Below are positions 33,930 through 42,615 of a stretch of 64,000 nt of DNA, in pieces. The notes under the pieces are model-generated. The model saw nothing but the letters and a program-made list of their open reading frames with translations, searched no databases and was not told the origin of the DNA. The stretch's first letter is position 1. Each line of letters begins with the position of its first letter. The DNA is from Verrucomicrobiota bacterium (GTDB lineage Bacteria > Verrucomicrobiota > Verrucomicrobiia > Chthoniobacterales > Terrimicrobiaceae). Made by a program: the position numbers and the translations under genes. Location of the stretch: NCBI GenBank assembly GCA_026398275.1, contig JAPLTF010000072.1:1-64000 (forward strand). Reading direction: 5' to 3'.

Positions 33930-36512
33930 ATGCTGAAGCTTCTTCGAATTCTTGGGGTTTTGATCGTGGTGCTCGTCGGATCCGTGAAGCTGGCCTCGGG
34001 CGCGGTTCTGCCTGGCGCCCAAGTCCTGAGGGAATCCGTCGAGGTCACTCATGTCGGGCAGACAAAGGGCATTCCCCATGAATCGACCGACATACGTGAG
34101 ATGGCGAGGACCGTGATGATGAAGGAGGCTTTGTCGGCTGTGGCGAAGGTGCCAGAGGAAGAACCGTCGGCCCCGTCCACCAAAGGGTCAACGGATCCAG
34201 TCGCCCGACGGGTTCCCGGCACCTCTCCGCAGAAGCCTCTCGGCACCTCGATTTCGCTCAGTCAAAAAGGACTGGCCCCGCACACCATTGTGGTTCCGGA
34301 CGAGGCGAAGGACTATGAGCAGACGGCGGCGGAGCAACTCGCTTTGTATCTTAACAAAATCACGGGAGCGGATTTTCCGGTGATGAAGGAAAGCGAGGCC
34401 CCGGCCGCCGGCCCGGTCATCTCAGTCGGCCTGACGAAACGTTTCGAGCAGGCCTTCCCGGAGATCAACGTGGAGAAGCTCAAGCCCGACAGCATCGTCA
34501 TGAAAAGCAAAGGCAAGGACTTCTTCTTTGTCGGCGAGGGAACCCGCGGGACGATCTACGCGGCAAACACCTTTCTCGAAGATGTTTGCGGGGTCCGATG
34601 GTGGACGCCGTTTGAGGAGACCGTGCCGGAGAATCCGGATCTCGCCGTGCCGCCGCCCGACAAGATTTATGAGCCGCCATTCCTCTACCGCGACACCCAC
34701 AGCCAGGTCTTCACCGGCACCGTTCTCGCGACCCAATATCAAAATGTGACCGAGGGGCTGGCCGAGCGCCGTCAGTTTGCGGTGCGCCTGCGCAACAATG
34801 GCAACGTCAATATCCCGGAGGACTGGGGCGGGAGCCGCAATCTCGTGATGAGCGACAAATGCTACCGGACATTCGAGCAGTTCATCGGCCCCCGCGAGTT
34901 CTACAAGACGCACCCCGAGTGGTTCCAGGGCCAGGCCTCCCACCAGACCCAGCTCTGCCTTTCCAACGAGGCCATGCGCGCCGAATTCCTCCAGCGGGCC
35001 AAGGCCTGGGTCGATGCCGCGCCGGACCAGACGATGTTTGTCATCATGCACAATGACAACAACAGCTTTTGCCAATGCAAGGACTGCGCCGCCATCGACG
35101 AGGCCGAGGGTTCGCCCGCTGCCTCGCAGGTCCGCTTCATGAATTTCCTCGCCGAAGAACTGGACAAGCACCGTCCGGGGATCGAACTCGTGATGGACGC
35201 CTACGCCTACTCGACCAAGCCGCCGTCGATCGCCAAGCCGGCGCCGAACCTGATCATCATGCTCTGCACGACGATCCAATCGCAGATCGTGGCCGACGAT
35301 GCGGAGTTCATGAAAAAATGGGAGGACTGGAAGGCTGTCACGTCGCGCATTCTCGTCTGGGACTACACGGCCAACTTCGCCAACTTCGTCAACCCGTATC
35401 CGAACCTCCACCAACTCGGACCCAACATCAAAACTTTTGCCCGGCAAGGCGCGGTCGGGGTGCTCGAGCAGGGGAATGTTTTCAACTCTGTCGCGGATGC
35501 GGACGAATTGAAATCCTGGGTGATCGCGCACCTGCTCTGGGATCCGTCGCTGGACGAAAATGCGCTGATCCCGGAATTCGTGACCGGCTACTACGGAGCC
35601 GCAGCCGGGCCGGTCATGGCCTATCTCGATCACATCGTCCGCAGCGGTGCCTCGACGAAGAAGCAGGGTGAGACGGCGATTGCTTTCCTCGATCTTGTGG
35701 CCATGAACGAGGCCACGTGCTTGCTCGATGAGGCGCAGGCCAAAGCCAAGGGCGACCCCGCGCTGGAGGAGAGAATCGCGCGCCTTCGCTTCACCCTCGA
35801 CCACCAATGGCTGCTTGAGTGGCGGCAATACCGGGCCCAAGCCGACCGTGACGGCCTGCCCTTTCTCGGCCCCGAAACCGCGCAGAAAGCCCTTGAAATC
35901 GTCCGATCTGCCACGGCCCGTTTCCGGTCAACCCACGACTCCGAGCACTATGGGTGGGGAACCATGAAGCAGCACCTGGACACGATCCAGCAGGCGCTCG
36001 ACCCCACCACCGAAGTCAAGCCGCTCCCGCCGCCCTATGACAAGGTCGCGCAGGAAGATCAGATCCAGGTTCAGGAGGACCTCTTAAGGATCAGCTCGGG
36101 CGCGAGCATCGTTGAGGATCCTCCGGCCTCAAATGGCAGCGCCGTGATGTCGCCCGCCACCCATAAGGATTGGAACATCCAGATTTGGCGGACGTTCTTC
36201 CGGACGCTGCGCCGCATGACCGGTGTTGAGGGCAAATGGAAATGCCTCATCTTCGTGCGGGCCGATGCCAAAGCCGAATCCGGGCCCGCGATGCAGATGG
36301 GGATCTTCAGCCACGGAAATCCTGCCGTGCGTCCCGAGAGGAAGGTTGCCCTCGAGGAACTCGCCCCCGATGCCTATACGCCTATCGAGGTGGGCTCACT
36401 CGACCTCGGGACCGATGCCCTCTTGAACACCGACGTCTGGGCCGGCCCGCTGGATAACCCCGAGGACGTCAGTGCCATTTACGTCGACCGCGTGGTTTTC
36501 ATCCGGGAGTAG
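33930..36512 (+). CDS. DUF4838 secreted protein (paralogue 2, with N-terminal insertion)
   Basis: The 860-residue protein matches the preceding gene almost throughout, from the Glu-Gln-Thr-Ala-Ala segment to the identical final Val-Val-Phe-Ile-Arg-Glu. Its N-terminus differs: instead of a lipobox it has a signal-peptide-like helix (residues 1-25), then ~80 extra residues, hydrophilic and Pro/Ser-rich, before homology begins. The extra part contains a DNA inverted repeat (34148-34223). The Cys-Gln-Cys-Lys-Asp-Cys cluster and the His-Asn-Asp-Asn motif are kept. It appears to be a tandem duplicate exported by a different route (periplasm or outside rather than lipid-anchored). The 169 bases between the paralogues hold only a doubtful 54-codon frame. 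Confidence 0.83.
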   Translation: MLKLLRILGVLIVVLVGSVKLASGAVLPGAQVLRESVEVTHVGQTKGIPHESTDIREMARTVMMKEALSAVAKVPEEEPSAPSTKGSTDPVARRVPGTSPQKPLGTSISLSQKGLAPHTIVVPDEAKDYEQTAAEQLALYLNKITGADFPVMKESEAPAAGPVISVGLTKRFEQAFPEINVEKLKPDSIVMKSKGKDFFFVGEGTRGTIYAANTFLEDVCGVRWWTPFEETVPENPDLAVPPPDKIYEPPFLYRDTHSQVFTGTVLATQYQNVTEGLAERRQFAVRLRNNGNVNIPEDWGGSRNLVMSDKCYRTFEQFIGPREFYKTHPEWFQGQASHQTQLCLSNEAMRAEFLQRAKAWVDAAPDQTMFVIMHNDNNSFCQCKDCAAIDEAEGSPAASQVRFMNFLAEELDKHRPGIELVMDAYAYSTKPPSIAKPAPNLIIMLCTTIQSQIVADDAEFMKKWEDWKAVTSRILVWDYTANFANFVNPYPNLHQLGPNIKTFARQGAVGVLEQGNVFNSVADADELKSWVIAHLLWDPSLDENALIPEFVTGYYGAAAGPVMAYLDHIVRSGASTKKQGETAIAFLDLVAMNEATCLLDEAQAKAKGDPALEERIARLRFTLDHQWLLEWRQYRAQADRDGLPFLGPETAQKALEIVRSATARFRSTHDSEHYGWGTMKQHLDTIQQALDPTTEVKPLPPPYDKVAQEDQIQVQEDLLRISSGASIVEDPPASNGSAVMSPATHKDWNIQIWRTFFRTLRRMTGVEGKWKCLIFVRADAKAESGPAMQMGIFSHGNPAVRPERKVALEELAPDAYTPIEVGSLDLGTDALLNTDVWAGPLDNPEDVSAIYVDRVVFIRE
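34148..34223. repeat. Imperfect inverted repeat inside a coding region
   Basis: GGTGCC (34148) and AACCGTCGG (34162) on the left pair with CCGACGGGTT (34205) and GGCACC (34218) on the right, with one bulged base. This gives a stem of about 15 pairs within the extra N-terminal segment of the second DUF4838 gene. It looks like a small palindromic element that remained in frame. Confidence 0.6.
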
Positions 36513-36563
36513 ACCGCGCAGGACATTCTCCGCGCCGGACTCTCCGCAGCGGGCAAGTCGCAA

Positions 36564-37973
36564 TCACTGGGCAGGCGTCGCCTCCGATTTCAAGCCCACA
36601 CTGTTGACGGTGAAAACGCTATATTTGTGGGGCTCCCCGGGCTTGGCGGTATCATCGACATACTTCATCTCGGCGAGCGGCGGGCTGGGGGAATCGCTGT
36701 AGCCGTTCTTTTGAAAAGTCGGACGACCAATGGAATGCACCCCCGGCGAAGGTGCCGCCGAGACCACCCAGTAGCCGTTCTTTTGAAAAATCGGACGACC
36801 ATTGGGGTCGGTGGGTGTTTCCGGAACGCGGGCGAGTTCCTTGCCATCGCGTTCGATGATGAAACCGGCAATGCCGCTTTCGAAATCGGCCTCCGCCTGC
36901 CACGTCAGGGTGTTGTCGGCACGCTGCACTTCGATGGGCGCGGGTGGCGGCGTAGTATCGGACACATTGCCATCCTTGACATACTCCGCCCAGGCTTTGG
37001 CGACCCGATCATTGGGGAGCCAGACCGAGGCTTTGACGTCGCCCGAGAATATCGCGGCAGGCTGGGCGGCATCGCCGAGCAACGGCGCGAGATATGCGCC
37101 TTCGGTGGGCATGGCTTTTAACTTGGTGTCACCCCCATTGCCGAGACGGGCGCCGAGGCAGGCATCAAACCACGGGATGGCAAGGTAGCGCTGATTGTTG
37201 CAGTCGTGGCTGCTGTTGGGGTCGACCGACACCCCGATGAGACTGCCCTTGGATCGCATCTCCCGGAAGAAGACTTCATTTCCAGCCCATACGCCGCCGA
37301 ACTGGCCATCCTTGACCGTCACGCCTTCTTTGGTGCCGAGATTGCACATTACAGGCACCTGACACGCGGCTTCGGAGATGCTGTAAGGCGCGGTTTTGCC
37401 TTCCGCCGCTTTGACCAGAGGCGCACCGGAGCGCAACCATGCCGCGGCAACGCGCTCCGGATGAAGCAGCACCATGGCGCCCGCCCAATACCCGCCACCG
37501 CTGTGTCCCCAGAGTGCCCAGGGCACGTTGGCCAGTTCCGGATGCCCGCTCTTGCTTCCCAGGTCGCTCAAGGATTTTTGAAAGGCGACATCGGATCCGT
37601 TGCGAGGATCGTACCACATCCGGCAGCTGGCTTTTTCCGGCTGTTCGTAGGATGGCGAGAGCAATGCGCAGTCGTATTTCTTCGCGAGTGCCTGCCAGTG
37701 GAGATCGTAGGCGCCGGTTTGTCCGGACTTGCAGGAGCCTTCGCCGCAACCGTGTTGATGGACAATCACTCCCCGCAAGTTCTTCACTCCATTGGGCACC
37801 CACAGGGTGTAAGTCACCGGATAGATCAGCTCGCCTTCCCTGGTGGAAGCTTCATACCGCACGCGATAGTAGGGAGCGTCGGCAGGCGGAGGCTTGTCAT
37901 AGGGAGGCTGCTGGGCGGCCAGAGAGCCGGTGAGGGCAACCAAGAGGAGGGCGGTGAGTTTGCGTTTTGTCAT
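36564..37973 (-). CDS. Secreted alpha/beta-hydrolase with C-terminal fibronectin-type region
   Basis: The 469-residue protein has a signal peptide (about 1-20), then an esterase-like domain with His-Gln-His-Gly-Cys-Gly (oxyanion region), Trp-Gly-His-Ser-Gly-Gly-Gly (nucleophile elbow near residue 165), and Ser-Ser-His-Asp-Cys for the histidine. After about residue 345 comes a fibronectin-III-like segment opening with Asp-Thr-Thr-Pro-Pro-Pro-Ala. Within this an octapeptide-like stretch Phe-Gln-Lys-Asn-Gly-Tyr occurs twice, from an in-frame 35-base DNA repeat. Likely a polysaccharide esterase or related hydrolase. It converges with the DUF4838 pair; 51 bases separate the stop codons. Confidence 0.8.
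   Translation of the reverse strand: MTKRKLTALLLVALTGSLAAQQPPYDKPPPADAPYYRVRYEASTREGELIYPVTYTLWVPNGVKNLRGVIVHQHGCGEGSCKSGQTGAYDLHWQALAKKYDCALLSPSYEQPEKASCRMWYDPRNGSDVAFQKSLSDLGSKSGHPELANVPWALWGHSGGGYWAGAMVLLHPERVAAAWLRSGAPLVKAAEGKTAPYSISEAACQVPVMCNLGTKEGVTVKDGQFGGVWAGNEVFFREMRSKGSLIGVSVDPNSSHDCNNQRYLAIPWFDACLGARLGNGGDTKLKAMPTEGAYLAPLLGDAAQPAAIFSGDVKASVWLPNDRVAKAWAEYVKDGNVSDTTPPPAPIEVQRADNTLTWQAEADFESGIAGFIIERDGKELARVPETPTDPNGRPIFQKNGYWVVSAAPSPGVHSIGRPTFQKNGYSDSPSPPLAEMKYVDDTAKPGEPHKYSVFTVNSVGLKSEATPAQ
36699..36805. repeat. In-frame 35-base direct repeat, period 72
   Basis: A 35-base unit starting GTAGCCGTTCTTTTGAAAA appears at 36699 and 36771, differing at a few positions. The 72-base period equals 24 codons, so the reading frame is kept, and the encoded Gly-Arg-Pro-x-Phe-Gln-Lys-Asn-Gly-Tyr is repeated in the C-terminal region of the secreted hydrolase. 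Confidence 0.8.
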
Positions 37974-38000
37974 GACGAGAAGGAATTACGTGTGCTTCTT

Positions 38001-40001
38001 CTATCCTTCCAGAGGGTCTTCCGCATCCCAGTCCAAGTCATGGTCAAGCAATTGGTGGGAAAACCATTTGAGGTTCTGGCTCATCACCGTCAAAGCTGCC
38101 TTCGGACTCTGAGCGAAGACTCCATGGCCGTGTTTGGGAAATGTCGCCAGCGTCACCGGGACTCCTTGGTGTTGGAGAGTAAAATACAGCGCATTTGCAT
38201 GGGCGATGGTGCAGATTGGATCGTCCGAGCCATGTTGTATCAGAGTCGGGACGCGCTTTTCGACCTTCTGCCATGTGGCACAATCAGCCACCCATTGATC
38301 TCGTTTGTCCCATGGGAACCCTCCGAAGATGCTCTTGTGCCACTCCGGATGGATGCTTGATGCAAGAGCGATGAAATGATCACCCGCCCCCGCGCCGCAA
38401 CTGATGGCTCTAAACACAGTGGATTTCACAGCCGCCATTGCCGCGATACTGCCCCCATTGCTCCATCCGGCCAATCCAACACGCTGCGGATCGGCGATTC
38501 CCTGTTTAACCAGAAATGCGACGCCGGATTCGACATCGGCGAGCATCATCCGCAGCGGCCCGCCGCTCCCACGATGCGCATCGTGAAATGCGCGTCCGTA
38601 TCCGTCGGAACAGTGATAATTGGGCTTGAGCACGACGATCCCCTTGGCCAGCAACTGCTGCACAGGATAGATCCAGCAGTCCTCCCAGTCCCTTCTCACC
38701 ATCAGTGCGGCCAGGCCGGGACCGCCGTGGGCGACAACCAGCAGCGGGGCTGGCGCGCCTTCTTGGTATCCATCCGGCGTATAGAGCACACCTTCGATCG
38801 GAACGCCGTCCTCATTGTTCCAGCGAATGGTTTGCATCCGTCCCCAGGCCCAGGAACGCTGCCTTTCATCGTCTTGCGGATCGAACGAAATGCGATTCTC
38901 CACATGCGTCACAACGGTGGATCTCATCGAAGCGCGCGTGGCCCAGAGGTCGACCGATACGAGTCTGGGTAGTGTGTCCGGCCCCCCGGCAAACACGGCG
39001 GCGGTTCCATTCGCGTTGACATCGCAACCCAGGATAGAAAGGTCCGCAAAATCATACGGGACGACGCGCGCCCCTTCCACCCGACCGATTCTGGCAATTG
39101 TCCCCTCAATGTAGCGGACAATGATTCCACAGTTCTGTGTCCATTGTGCCGATAGAAAATACCGGTCGGCATCTGCAGCGATGCGTTGAGGCTTTTCTGA
39201 TGGTGCGTGTGCCGGGATGGTATGGAGGGCTGGCGCTTCACCGCTGTATCCTTCCGAGTGCCGGTCGTCCCAGTTCAGCAATAAAGTTTGGCCGTCCGGT
39301 GAAATGGCCCACAGCACGGCGTTGGTCGGCAGAGGGAGCATCTCCCATCGCAGCGCATCGTCAACGCCGGCTTTGAAGACCACGACATCCTTGCATTCTT
39401 GCGACTTGCGGCATGTCAAATAGAACGAACGACCATCGCCATGCAGGCTCATCAGTTCGGAAAAATGCGCATCAATGTTTGCCGTGACCATACAACCCGA
39501 TATGGGGATAGAGCCGCCGACAAATTGATTGGCAGCTATGCGGTAAACTTCCGACTGCCGCTTGCACTGGGTATCCCACACCACATCCACATAATGACGT
39601 TTGGAGACGCTTTGCTCCGGGGGCGGTGGCGCCATGTAAAGCAGATCACCGTTGACGATCCAAAAGCGTTCCACGCTACCCGGATGGCAGGTCACCTGCC
39701 GCAGCGTTTGCTGGTGGATATTCCAATTGTGGATTTGGACACCTTCAGATTCCGTCGCCTTCAAGAATAGAATGTCGGTTTCGGACTGCCATCGAAGATG
39801 CCAGATATCTGTTCCTATCACCGATGTCTTTTCGGAATCGATGTCAGCAACGATACCGATATTCACATGACGGTTCTTTTCCCAGTCGGTCGTTCGCGCT
39901 TCCATGGCGACGTGTCGGCCGGAGGGAGAAACGGCAATCCCCGGGCAGTAGACGGAATTGATCGAATCCCGTATGCGTGGAACGTATTTCCTATTCATCA
40001 T
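38001..40001 (-). CDS. S9-family prolyl oligopeptidase-like peptidase
   Basis: From ATG 40001 the protein is 666 residues: an N-terminal beta-propeller (about 20-390) and a C-terminal alpha/beta-hydrolase domain. It has His-Gly-Gly-Pro-Gly, the nucleophile Ser514 in Gly-Trp-Ser-Asn-Gly-Gly, Asp in His-Gly-Ser-Asp-Asp-Pro, and His in Lys-His-Gly-His-Gly, a complete S9 triad. No signal peptide is seen, so it is likely a cytoplasmic peptidase or acylaminoacyl-peptidase. The longer frame to 40055 runs into a dispersed palindromic repeat and is rejected as start; a second ATG follows at 39998. The base composition is more A/T-rich than the carbohydrate genes, suggesting a different origin. Confidence 0.88.
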   Translation of the reverse strand: MMNRKYVPRIRDSINSVYCPGIAVSPSGRHVAMEARTTDWEKNRHVNIGIVADIDSEKTSVIGTDIWHLRWQSETDILFLKATESEGVQIHNWNIHQQTLRQVTCHPGSVERFWIVNGDLLYMAPPPPEQSVSKRHYVDVVWDTQCKRQSEVYRIAANQFVGGSIPISGCMVTANIDAHFSELMSLHGDGRSFYLTCRKSQECKDVVVFKAGVDDALRWEMLPLPTNAVLWAISPDGQTLLLNWDDRHSEGYSGEAPALHTIPAHAPSEKPQRIAADADRYFLSAQWTQNCGIIVRYIEGTIARIGRVEGARVVPYDFADLSILGCDVNANGTAAVFAGGPDTLPRLVSVDLWATRASMRSTVVTHVENRISFDPQDDERQRSWAWGRMQTIRWNNEDGVPIEGVLYTPDGYQEGAPAPLLVVAHGGPGLAALMVRRDWEDCWIYPVQQLLAKGIVVLKPNYHCSDGYGRAFHDAHRGSGGPLRMMLADVESGVAFLVKQGIADPQRVGLAGWSNGGSIAAMAAVKSTVFRAISCGAGAGDHFIALASSIHPEWHKSIFGGFPWDKRDQWVADCATWQKVEKRVPTLIQHGSDDPICTIAHANALYFTLQHQGVPVTLATFPKHGHGVFAQSPKAALTVMSQNLKWFSHQLLDHDLDWDAEDPLEG

Positions 40002-40019
40002 TTGCCTTGTTGAAGCCAA

Positions 40020-40093
40020 CGTCCCCGATGAGGTATCCCTGCTTGCTTCTGGCATCCGAGCCTGCTCCGCAGGCGAAATGCCAGAAGTGCCGC
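40020..40093. repeat. Dispersed palindromic repeat, copy A
   Basis: The segment begins CGTCCCCGATGAGG and holds a stem: CTTCTGGCAT pairs with ATGCCAGAAG around an inner CCTGC/GCAGG. The first ~34 bases match copy B at 43201 with only a few differences. It lies just upstream of the S9 peptidase gene and downstream of the creatininase-family gene. Confidence 0.8.
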
Positions 40094-40115
40094 AAGTGGA
40101 CTGGCTTTTTCGGCC

Positions 40116-40877
40116 TCATGTGTTCAAAGAATTATTCTTAAGGTATTCGACCAACACATCGACTGTTTCTTTGATACATTGACGGCCTGCAGCTTCTGTC
40201 GCGCCATGCGCATTGCCCAAGATCCCATTGGGGCTAAGAGCATCAATACCACTCTGAAGGAGAACAGCCACTCGCTCTTGAGTCAACTCACCAAGAAATC
40301 CTGATTCAATGAGATCGGAACGCACGAGTTCAGGGTGTAAAGCGAGCATGATTGAGGTTTCTGCAATATCGGCATGGCCGCCAACGCGGTTGCCTAAACC
40401 CAACCCGGCCTCGATAACACGGCGCCAAATAGCAATCTGTGCAGCAAGATCAGTAAATGCGACGACTTTTGTGTCGGGTGCTACCGCTTGATTGAGTTTA
40501 GACAGAGATTTGTGCAGCGGACCAAAATTCCCTCCATGAGATGGAATCAAAAAGATCGTATTGAAACCATGTCGAGCCAAACTGGTGCAATAGTCCAAAC
40601 AAAGCTCTGTAAAAGTGCTTTCTCTCAACGAGATCGTTCCAGGGAAATTCATGTGAATTGCCGAACAGCCAACTTGAATAGTTGGTGCCCAGAGGGCGCT
40701 GCCCAAACGGAGAGCGACTTCCTTGGCAAGTGTGGAGCCGTGTTCGGAGTCGACAAATAGCGGGAGGTGAGGACCATGCTGTTCGATGGCTCCGCAAGCG
40801 ACAACGATAGTTTCGTAGCCGGATGTAATTGCATGGCGCACTTCGCGCGATGTCATGCGTGCGAGTTCAATATTCAT
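40116..40877 (-). CDS. Creatininase-family amidohydrolase
   Basis: From ATG 40877 the protein is 253 residues, the family length. Motifs are Gly-Ala-Ile-Glu-Gln-His-Gly-Pro-His-Leu-Pro, Asp-Ser-Glu-His, Ser-His-Gly-Gly-Asn-Phe-Gly, and Gly-Gly-His-Ala-Asp with a nearby Glu-Thr-Ser; these Glu, His and Asp residues bind two metals. Family members include creatininase, MftE-like and formamide hydrolases, so the substrate is open. The frame could extend to 40907, but that start lies inside the attC-like site. Low G+C compared with the enzyme operons. It is the gene immediately downstream of an integron-like recombination site. Confidence 0.88.
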   Translation of the reverse strand: MNIELARMTSREVRHAITSGYETIVVACGAIEQHGPHLPLFVDSEHGSTLAKEVALRLGSALWAPTIQVGCSAIHMNFPGTISLRESTFTELCLDYCTSLARHGFNTIFLIPSHGGNFGPLHKSLSKLNQAVAPDTKVVAFTDLAAQIAIWRRVIEAGLGLGNRVGGHADIAETSIMLALHPELVRSDLIESGFLGELTQERVAVLLQSGIDALSPNGILGNAHGATEAAGRQCIKETVDVLVEYLKNNSLNT

Positions 40878-40901
40878 GATGAAGTGCGCTGTGTATTTAT
40901 T

Positions 40902-41013
40902 GCCCAACGTTTGCGATCACCGCACCTGCCCGTGGCGCGATCCGTGCCGGGAGCGAAGTGACCAAGCACGGAGCATGACGCGGGTGGGTCTTCGGCGGAT
41001 CGCATAGTTGGGC
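40902..41013 (-). other. Integron attC-like recombination site
   Basis: Read on the minus strand the site begins GCCCAAC (R'', fits RYYYAAC) and ends GTTGGGC (R', fits GTTRRRY). After R'' come five spacer bases and GATCCGCCG; before R' come six spacer bases preceded by CGGTGATC. The two L boxes pair with one extra unpaired base. The remaining interior also folds on itself. Spacer sizes, extrahelical base and 112-base length are those of attC sites. It follows the stop codon of the deaminase-GNAT gene by 33 bases in the same orientation, exactly where a gene cassette carries its attC. Confidence 0.72.
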
Positions 41014-41046
41014 GTTAAGGTGTTTCGTCGCACTTCAAAGTTGAAA

Positions 41047-42009
41047 CTACTTGATTCGGGGTGGGCCGATCAGGGTTGCCACCATTGTTCCATTTTGCTC
41101 GCTTGCTGTATCCACCCGGAAGCCCAAGCGTTCATACAAACGAATAGCCTTTCGATTACTGCTCTGAACATGCGTCCGTATCACCTGCTGCTGCGGAATC
41201 GCGGCGCTGCAGAGAGCGTGTCTGAGAAGGACTCTGAAGACGCTGCCGTTTTGGTGCTGCCTAGACACCTGAATTGAAGACAGGTAAATCTCGTGTGGAT
41301 TGTCCCATCCCGGGCCATATTCGAGGTAACCGAGCAACGACCCCGCATCATCAGTGACCATAAGGATAGTTCCAGGGTGGTCAAAGGCCTGCTTTCTCCG
41401 TTCTTCCGGCATAGAGCAGCCCATCGCCGAGAAAATCGCCTCCATGTTCTCGCGGTCAAGTCGGAGGATCGCCTCCATCTCCGCTGTGTTTGTTAGGCTT
41501 TGACGATCAAAAGAGACCAGACGCATATTCCGGTGCCCAACGCTCAAGATAGCCGACAGCGGGGCGTGCGCAGCACTACGCGTGCCAGCTGTGGTCATTG
41601 GCTGTAACGACTGGCTGGTTGATGGAATCAGCCAATGATGCGGCAGCAAATCTCCCAGCCTTGCTGTCCGGCCTCCATCTAAAATCACAATCGACTCGGC
41701 GTTTCGTGGATCGATCTGCATGAGAAACTCTCTACAGCGACCGCAAGGCGATAATATGCAGTCATCTGCAACTGCCACAATCATTTGAATCTGGGTCTCG
41801 CCCGCCTTGATCATCTCTGCGGCGGCGGCATGTTCCGCGCAGAAGCCAATACCGCAGCTAAGGTGGATACAAACCCCTGTGTAAATCTTTCCGCTGGAGG
41901 ACCGAATTGCGGCTGCCACCGTCGCCGCATCGAAATCTGGTCTTCCGAGAATAAGCCGTCTGACGAGCGGCCTCGCGGAATCAATAAGCTCTTGCAAATC
42001 GGGGTTCAT
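41047..42009 (-). CDS. Cytidine-deaminase-like / GNAT acetyltransferase fusion protein
   Basis: The 320-residue protein joins two enzymes. Residues ~1-135 are a cytidine/blasticidin-S-deaminase-type zinc domain with Cys57-Ala-Glu59 and Pro88-Cys89-Gly-Arg-Cys92, so all metal ligands and the catalytic glutamate are present. Residues ~160-318 are a GNAT N-acetyltransferase with the Arg-x-Tyr-Glu-Arg-Leu-Gly-Phe-Arg end motif. Both domains are types that inactivate nucleoside or amine-bearing antibiotics, but the substrates are unknown. The ORF is followed in the same orientation by an attC-like site, giving the layout of an integron gene cassette. It sits among three stand-alone GNAT genes with lower G+C than the flanks. 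Confidence 0.85.
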   Translation of the reverse strand: MNPDLQELIDSARPLVRRLILGRPDFDAATVAAAIRSSSGKIYTGVCIHLSCGIGFCAEHAAAAEMIKAGETQIQMIVAVADDCILSPCGRCREFLMQIDPRNAESIVILDGGRTARLGDLLPHHWLIPSTSQSLQPMTTAGTRSAAHAPLSAILSVGHRNMRLVSFDRQSLTNTAEMEAILRLDRENMEAIFSAMGCSMPEERRKQAFDHPGTILMVTDDAGSLLGYLEYGPGWDNPHEIYLSSIQVSRQHQNGSVFRVLLRHALCSAAIPQQQVIRTHVQSSNRKAIRLYERLGFRVDTASEQNGTMVATLIGPPRIK

Positions 42010-42039
42010 TATTTTTAAGCGAGCGTTCCCGGTCAGGTA

Positions 42040-42615
42040 TCACCACTTGCGTTTGGCGCACCGGCTGGTCATTTTTTCTTCCCATTGTTCGCGGGTTATC
42101 GAAAACAGATCCTCCTCCATCCATTGGCCATTCTTCTGGAAGCCTTCTGGAATGCGTTTGATGAAGTGTAAACCCGCTTTTTCGAGGACACGCCTACTCG
42201 CAATATTCCAAGTGGCATGAGCAGCTTGAATCTCAGACGCGCGAAGCTGCAGAAATCCATACTCAATCACCGCCAGTGTCGCCTCAGTCATATAACCCTG
42301 TTGCTGATGCAGCGGGTGTATCCAAAAACCCAAGTCCCATAGCGATCCAGTCTGGAAACGAATGACGATTCTCCCGAGGGGTTCCTCAGTGCTCCGGTTC
42401 TCGATGGTGAACGTATATGCATTACCTGACTGCCACGCCTGAGCATTAGCTTCGCACGGTGCAAGCAGCTCATCTTCTGTTTGTGGGGGGCTCCAACGCA
42501 TACCGTCACAGAATCCCTCGTAGCGACTTGCAGAAAACACAAAGGATATGTCTGACCTCGCGAAACGTCGCAGACGAAGGCGATCTGTGATGATTGTTGT
42601 ATCGGCGGAGATCAT
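42040..42615 (-). CDS. GNAT acetyltransferase, RimJ/RimL type
   Basis: The 191-residue protein starts with Ile-Ile-Thr-Asp-Arg-Leu-Arg-Leu-Arg-Arg-Phe, the usual opening of the RimJ/RimL group, and has the acetyl-CoA loop region Gln-Gln-Gly-Tyr-Met-Thr-Glu-Ala. It then has Asn-Ile-Ala-Ser-Arg-Arg-Val-Leu-Glu-Lys-Ala-Gly-Leu. Such proteins acetylate protein N-termini or small amines, including antibiotics. It lies 30 bases upstream of the deaminase-GNAT gene, in the same direction. The target is unknown. Confidence 0.88.
   Translation of the reverse strand: MISADTTIITDRLRLRRFARSDISFVFSASRYEGFCDGMRWSPPQTEDELLAPCEANAQAWQSGNAYTFTIENRSTEEPLGRIVIRFQTGSLWDLGFWIHPLHQQQGYMTEATLAVIEYGFLQLRASEIQAAHATWNIASRRVLEKAGLHFIKRIPEGFQKNGQWMEEDLFSITREQWEEKMTSRCAKRKW

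Noticed and set aside
33772-33936. 54-codon frame between the DUF4838 paralogues
   Set aside because: No recognisable motif, overlaps the next start, and may be just spacer sequence from the duplication.
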